64,000 bases of DNA, from positions 186,001 through 250,000 of the forward strand of contig JAZGTN010000192.1 in assembly GCA_037783415.1 (NCBI GenBank), read 5' to 3'. The notes under the pieces are model-generated. The model was not told where the DNA came from and searched no databases. It saw nothing but the letters and a program-made list of their open reading frames with translations. Position 1 is the stretch's first letter, and each line of letters opens with the position of its first letter. This document shows, one piece after another, positions 61,401 to 64,000 of this stretch. Both the position numbers and the translations under genes were made by a program. Source of the stretch: Leptasterias polaris (Eukaryota > Echinodermata > Asteroidea > Forcipulatida > Asteriidae).

Positions 61401-63000
61401 ATCTGATGGCTGGCAGGTCAAAGGCACAGGCCTCTGAAATAGCCTGGCCAGGTATAGGACCTCCAACAGCGGTTACAGGATGGCTGGGCAGGGAGCGTGT
61501 AGCGTTTAGTTTGAAACCAAAACAATGGGTTTGCCCCCAATGGGCCTTAGGCTTATATTGGGCGGCTTCTTTGAGCTGGTCAATTAAGGAGTTTGTTTAC
61601 AGATGAAAATGCTATGGTAATCAGCCGTTAGGGAGGGAGCAAGGCCGAAGTTTTGGTTTTGCGTTTCAGATTCCAAGCTGTAGTATTATGGCGGTCAGAC
61701 TCCAGCAGGCAATGGACCTATCTCTCCTCCCCCATGAATACACTTGTGTCATGCTGGCAATGTTTGATTCCAACAATCCTACACCAACCTTCCCTGGGGG
61801 CAAATTATCTGCGTGCTCAAAAATTACCCCAGCAAAATGATTCTTGGATTACTTGCCATGTTCCATCAGTGTAATCATTTGGTGACACAAGCCCTAGCTG
61901 TGCCTGTGTCGCCTGCTCTATTTGAATACCACCGAGCCCAGCCAAGGATAACAAAGTGTTCTTAAATGAACTTCTCCTACAAGGACCCAGTTGACCTCTG
62001 GTCTTTTGTGAGCTAGAACTCAGCAGTAGGTTTATGTCTTGGATTTCATCAAGTCTTTTGGGCCATCCAGGATGCAAACGGATTGGCCTGTCTGTAATGG
62101 TGCAGTTCTTCACAAGATTACATCTGTCTGCCAAAAGTCAAACTCAGTCCTTGACATCCCAATTTTCTTCTTCTTTTTTTCACTGTGATACAGATAAGTT
62201 GTTTGATAAGTTGAGTTGATTCTTGTAGTTTCAATTAACTTGACAGTTACTCTTCTCTCAACTACTGTTAATTTTGCTTCTTAATGAAAAGACTACCACA
62301 AGAAAAGTTCAAGATTTGTCATTTAACCAGTTCGCTTTGGGATTCCCAACATTTTTGTGGGACCACCATTGGAAAATAATTTTCAGAATACTTGCATACA
62401 ATTTTTTGGGTGAATATCATTTTCAAAATGAAGGCATGACTACTCTAAGTAAACAAACATTCTCATAAAATGCGCCAGGATATATTTTTCTTGTTTTTGT
62501 CCAGTGTGACTTGGCCAGACTTTTGGCCTTTAGCCATAGCTGATAAGGGGCTGAAATATTTGACTTACCTCCCATGCTGAAAACAATGGGAAACAGTCTA
62601 GGCTACAATCTCTCGCAATCTTGGTTTGTCAGACAAATGGACGAAGGTAAACAGTTGGGGTTTACACAATAATCTTCGGAAAAGGGGAGAATTTAAGCAT
62701 GATTTCCAGGACCTTTTGTCTGTCTTTGTATGGGATAAATGAAGCAAAACACAGTGCGTGCATTAATTGTGCACGCGCCACAATGAACTGTCTGGGTGAG
62801 GTATCACATCAACTGCTGTTGCACTCAAACCACATAAAATGTTCTAGGCGTGCTATCACATTGATTGCAAAACACAGCTGGTCACTTTAACACATTTTTA
62901 TCTGGTCTCCATTCTTGTGTCTTTGAAAAATAAAACGTCTTTACACCGTTATCCATTGTTAAGTTGTTATTAGGCATGGAATATCACTGTAAAAAGCAAG
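58446..63000. other. Intron or 5' region of the MICU gene, no exon identified
   Basis: The exon(s) upstream of 58445 should carry a mitochondrial targeting sequence and end in phase 0. None could be recognised here. Confidence 0.45.
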
Positions 63001-63014
63001 CTTTTCCATAGCCT

Positions 63015-63215
63015 TGCTCAAGGCGGTCGGTCGCAGTTTTCACTCCGAAAAGACGCCGTAAAATCCACCACTAGCCTATACACAAGCACTGTGCGTAATG
63101 TTTGTATCACACATCGCACGACGCCCGTCCGTGCGCAGGTCATCCGCACTCGTATTACTATTCGCATGCGGAGGCCGTAGGCCGACAGCCTTGTCGCGTC
63201 TGTATCTACCGGGTT
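63015..63215. promoter_or_regulatory. CpG-dense patch, possible promoter
   Basis: Many CpG dinucleotides in about 200 bp (GGCGGTCGGTCGCAG, CATCGCACGACGCCCGTCCG, GGCCGTAGGCCGACAG) against a CpG-poor background. It lies upstream of the first visible MICU exon in the right direction to be its promoter, but no TATA, initiator or exon was recognised; it could instead belong to a transposon. Confidence 0.3.
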
Positions 63216-63237
63216 TAATGTGTTTCCTGTTTTTATT

Positions 63238-63293
63238 TCCGCTAGCCCCCCCATTTTCGTCCACTATTGGACGAAAATGGGGGGGCTAGCGGA
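63238..63293. repeat. Perfect hairpin, 26-bp arms, 4-base loop
   Basis: TCCGCTAGCCCCCCCATTTT + CGTCCA, loop CTAT, then the exact inverse to 63293. No mismatch in the arms. Likely the collapsed ends of a foldback element. Confidence 0.95.
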
Positions 63294-63299
63294 TATGCT

Positions 63300-64000
63300 G
63301 GTATGCAGATCATGAATATTTAAATCTTTCGTTCGGCCGACTAAACAGCGCAGAATGGGAGGCAATTGAATGATTCATTTTCGACGGTCCAATCACAAGC
63401 TTCCCTCATTATGACCTTTGTACCATGCTTCCACACAATTAAGCACACGATTCGAACACCGTGGCCGTTGAGACTGGGAGACTGGTTGGACGAGTCCATT
63501 TTATCTGAGGGTGATGAAATCTTCAAATGTTGTAAACACGTAGGCCTATTTTCTTTACACTAGTAGAAAACATTCGAAAATGATTATTTTTACGTTGTTA
63601 ACTGCTTTAGTAATTTGAAACTACAGGCCCTACTGTTATGATGTTAGTGCTGATAGAGAAAGAATTTCAACGATACGATTTTCTTTTTCTTTGTTAACGG
63701 TAAGCATCTCTTTAAAAAAATGGAGTGTACTCAAACCGCGATTGCAAATGATTGCGCAATGCGCCCCCCATCCTATTAGTAAACATGACTTCCGCCACTG
63801 ACCAATGGGGTCTTGTCTGATGCACGCATTATAGTAATGACCCCGGCTAGCTCAAAACAGAACCATCAAGGCGTTGATTCAGATAGTCTACGTGTACACA
63901 TCTCACCACGCAAGCACTGCGTTACACATGCTTGGCACACATCCAGAGACTGCACATAGCTCGGGTGCATGGGTAGCGCAATGCAATGGCGCAATGGCGC
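63300..64000. other. Non-coding stretch to the window end
   Basis: Contains an ATTGG/CCAAT motif near 63801 and a CpG-moderate end. No exon recognised. Confidence 0.4.

Noticed and set aside
62563..62620. Strong donor GGGAG|gtaagtc on the minus strand as the missing first MICU exon
   Set aside because: The phase-0 frame before it meets a stop after about 20 codons, has no start codon, and shows no targeting-sequence character.

Overview
Eukaryotic nuclear DNA, almost certainly from a marine deuterostome and most likely a sea star (Asteroidea). The basis is AT-rich, intron-dominated sequence with a very low coding density, canonical GT/AG introns of many kilobases, and a dense cover of small DNA transposons and tRNA-derived SINEs. 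The TTAA-flanked miniature element family (for example 5196-5570 and 29163-29539) looks to me like one common in sea star genomes; this is recollection, not a database match. No bacterial or viral gene organisation is present. | One protein-coding gene can be supported. It lies on the minus strand and covers nearly the whole window. Seven exons (58445-58310, 17355-17242, 16372-16325, 15345-15263, 13569-13519, 5970-5894, 4705-4666) join in phase to give 549 nt, 183 codons, with no stop. The protein is the central part of a mitochondrial calcium uptake protein of the MICU2/MICU3 type, the EF-hand regulators of the mitochondrial calcium uniporter. The first exon(s), with the mitochondrial targeting sequence, and the last exons, with the second EF-hand, were not found; the 3' ones must lie below position 1, and the 5' ones either in 58.4-64 kb or beyond the window. 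The intron between the first two exons is about 41 kb. The last visible exon ends at ATATCCTTTT, which matches the 5' splice site of U12-type AT-AC introns. | The rest is intron sequence filled with repeats. 1-4.7 kb: a 23-bp minisatellite, then a broken CR1/L2-like LINE carrying a tRNA-derived SINE whose 3' tail matches the LINE tail. 3.6-5.6 kb: three TTAA-flanked MITEs, two of them sharing one TTAA. 9-12 kb: several inverted-repeat elements, one a 159-bp hAT-like element with an 8-bp duplication. 13.6-17.3 kb: exon cluster interleaved with MITEs and a large foldback. 23.6-24.7 and 27.6-28.1 kb: hAT-like elements. 32.6-36.3 kb: a cluster of CpG-richer DNA transposons (one nested in a SINE, one carrying a 104-codon ORF, one Harbinger-like). 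36-58 kb: mostly unique intron DNA with a perfect palindrome at 40962-40995 and microsatellites. 63.0-63.3 kb: a CpG-dense patch next to a perfect 26-bp hairpin. | I see no new multi-gene system. The most interesting items are the AT-AC intron in the MICU gene, the 41-kb intron, the SINE/LINE tail sharing, and the collection of target-site-flanked palindromes and foldbacks.
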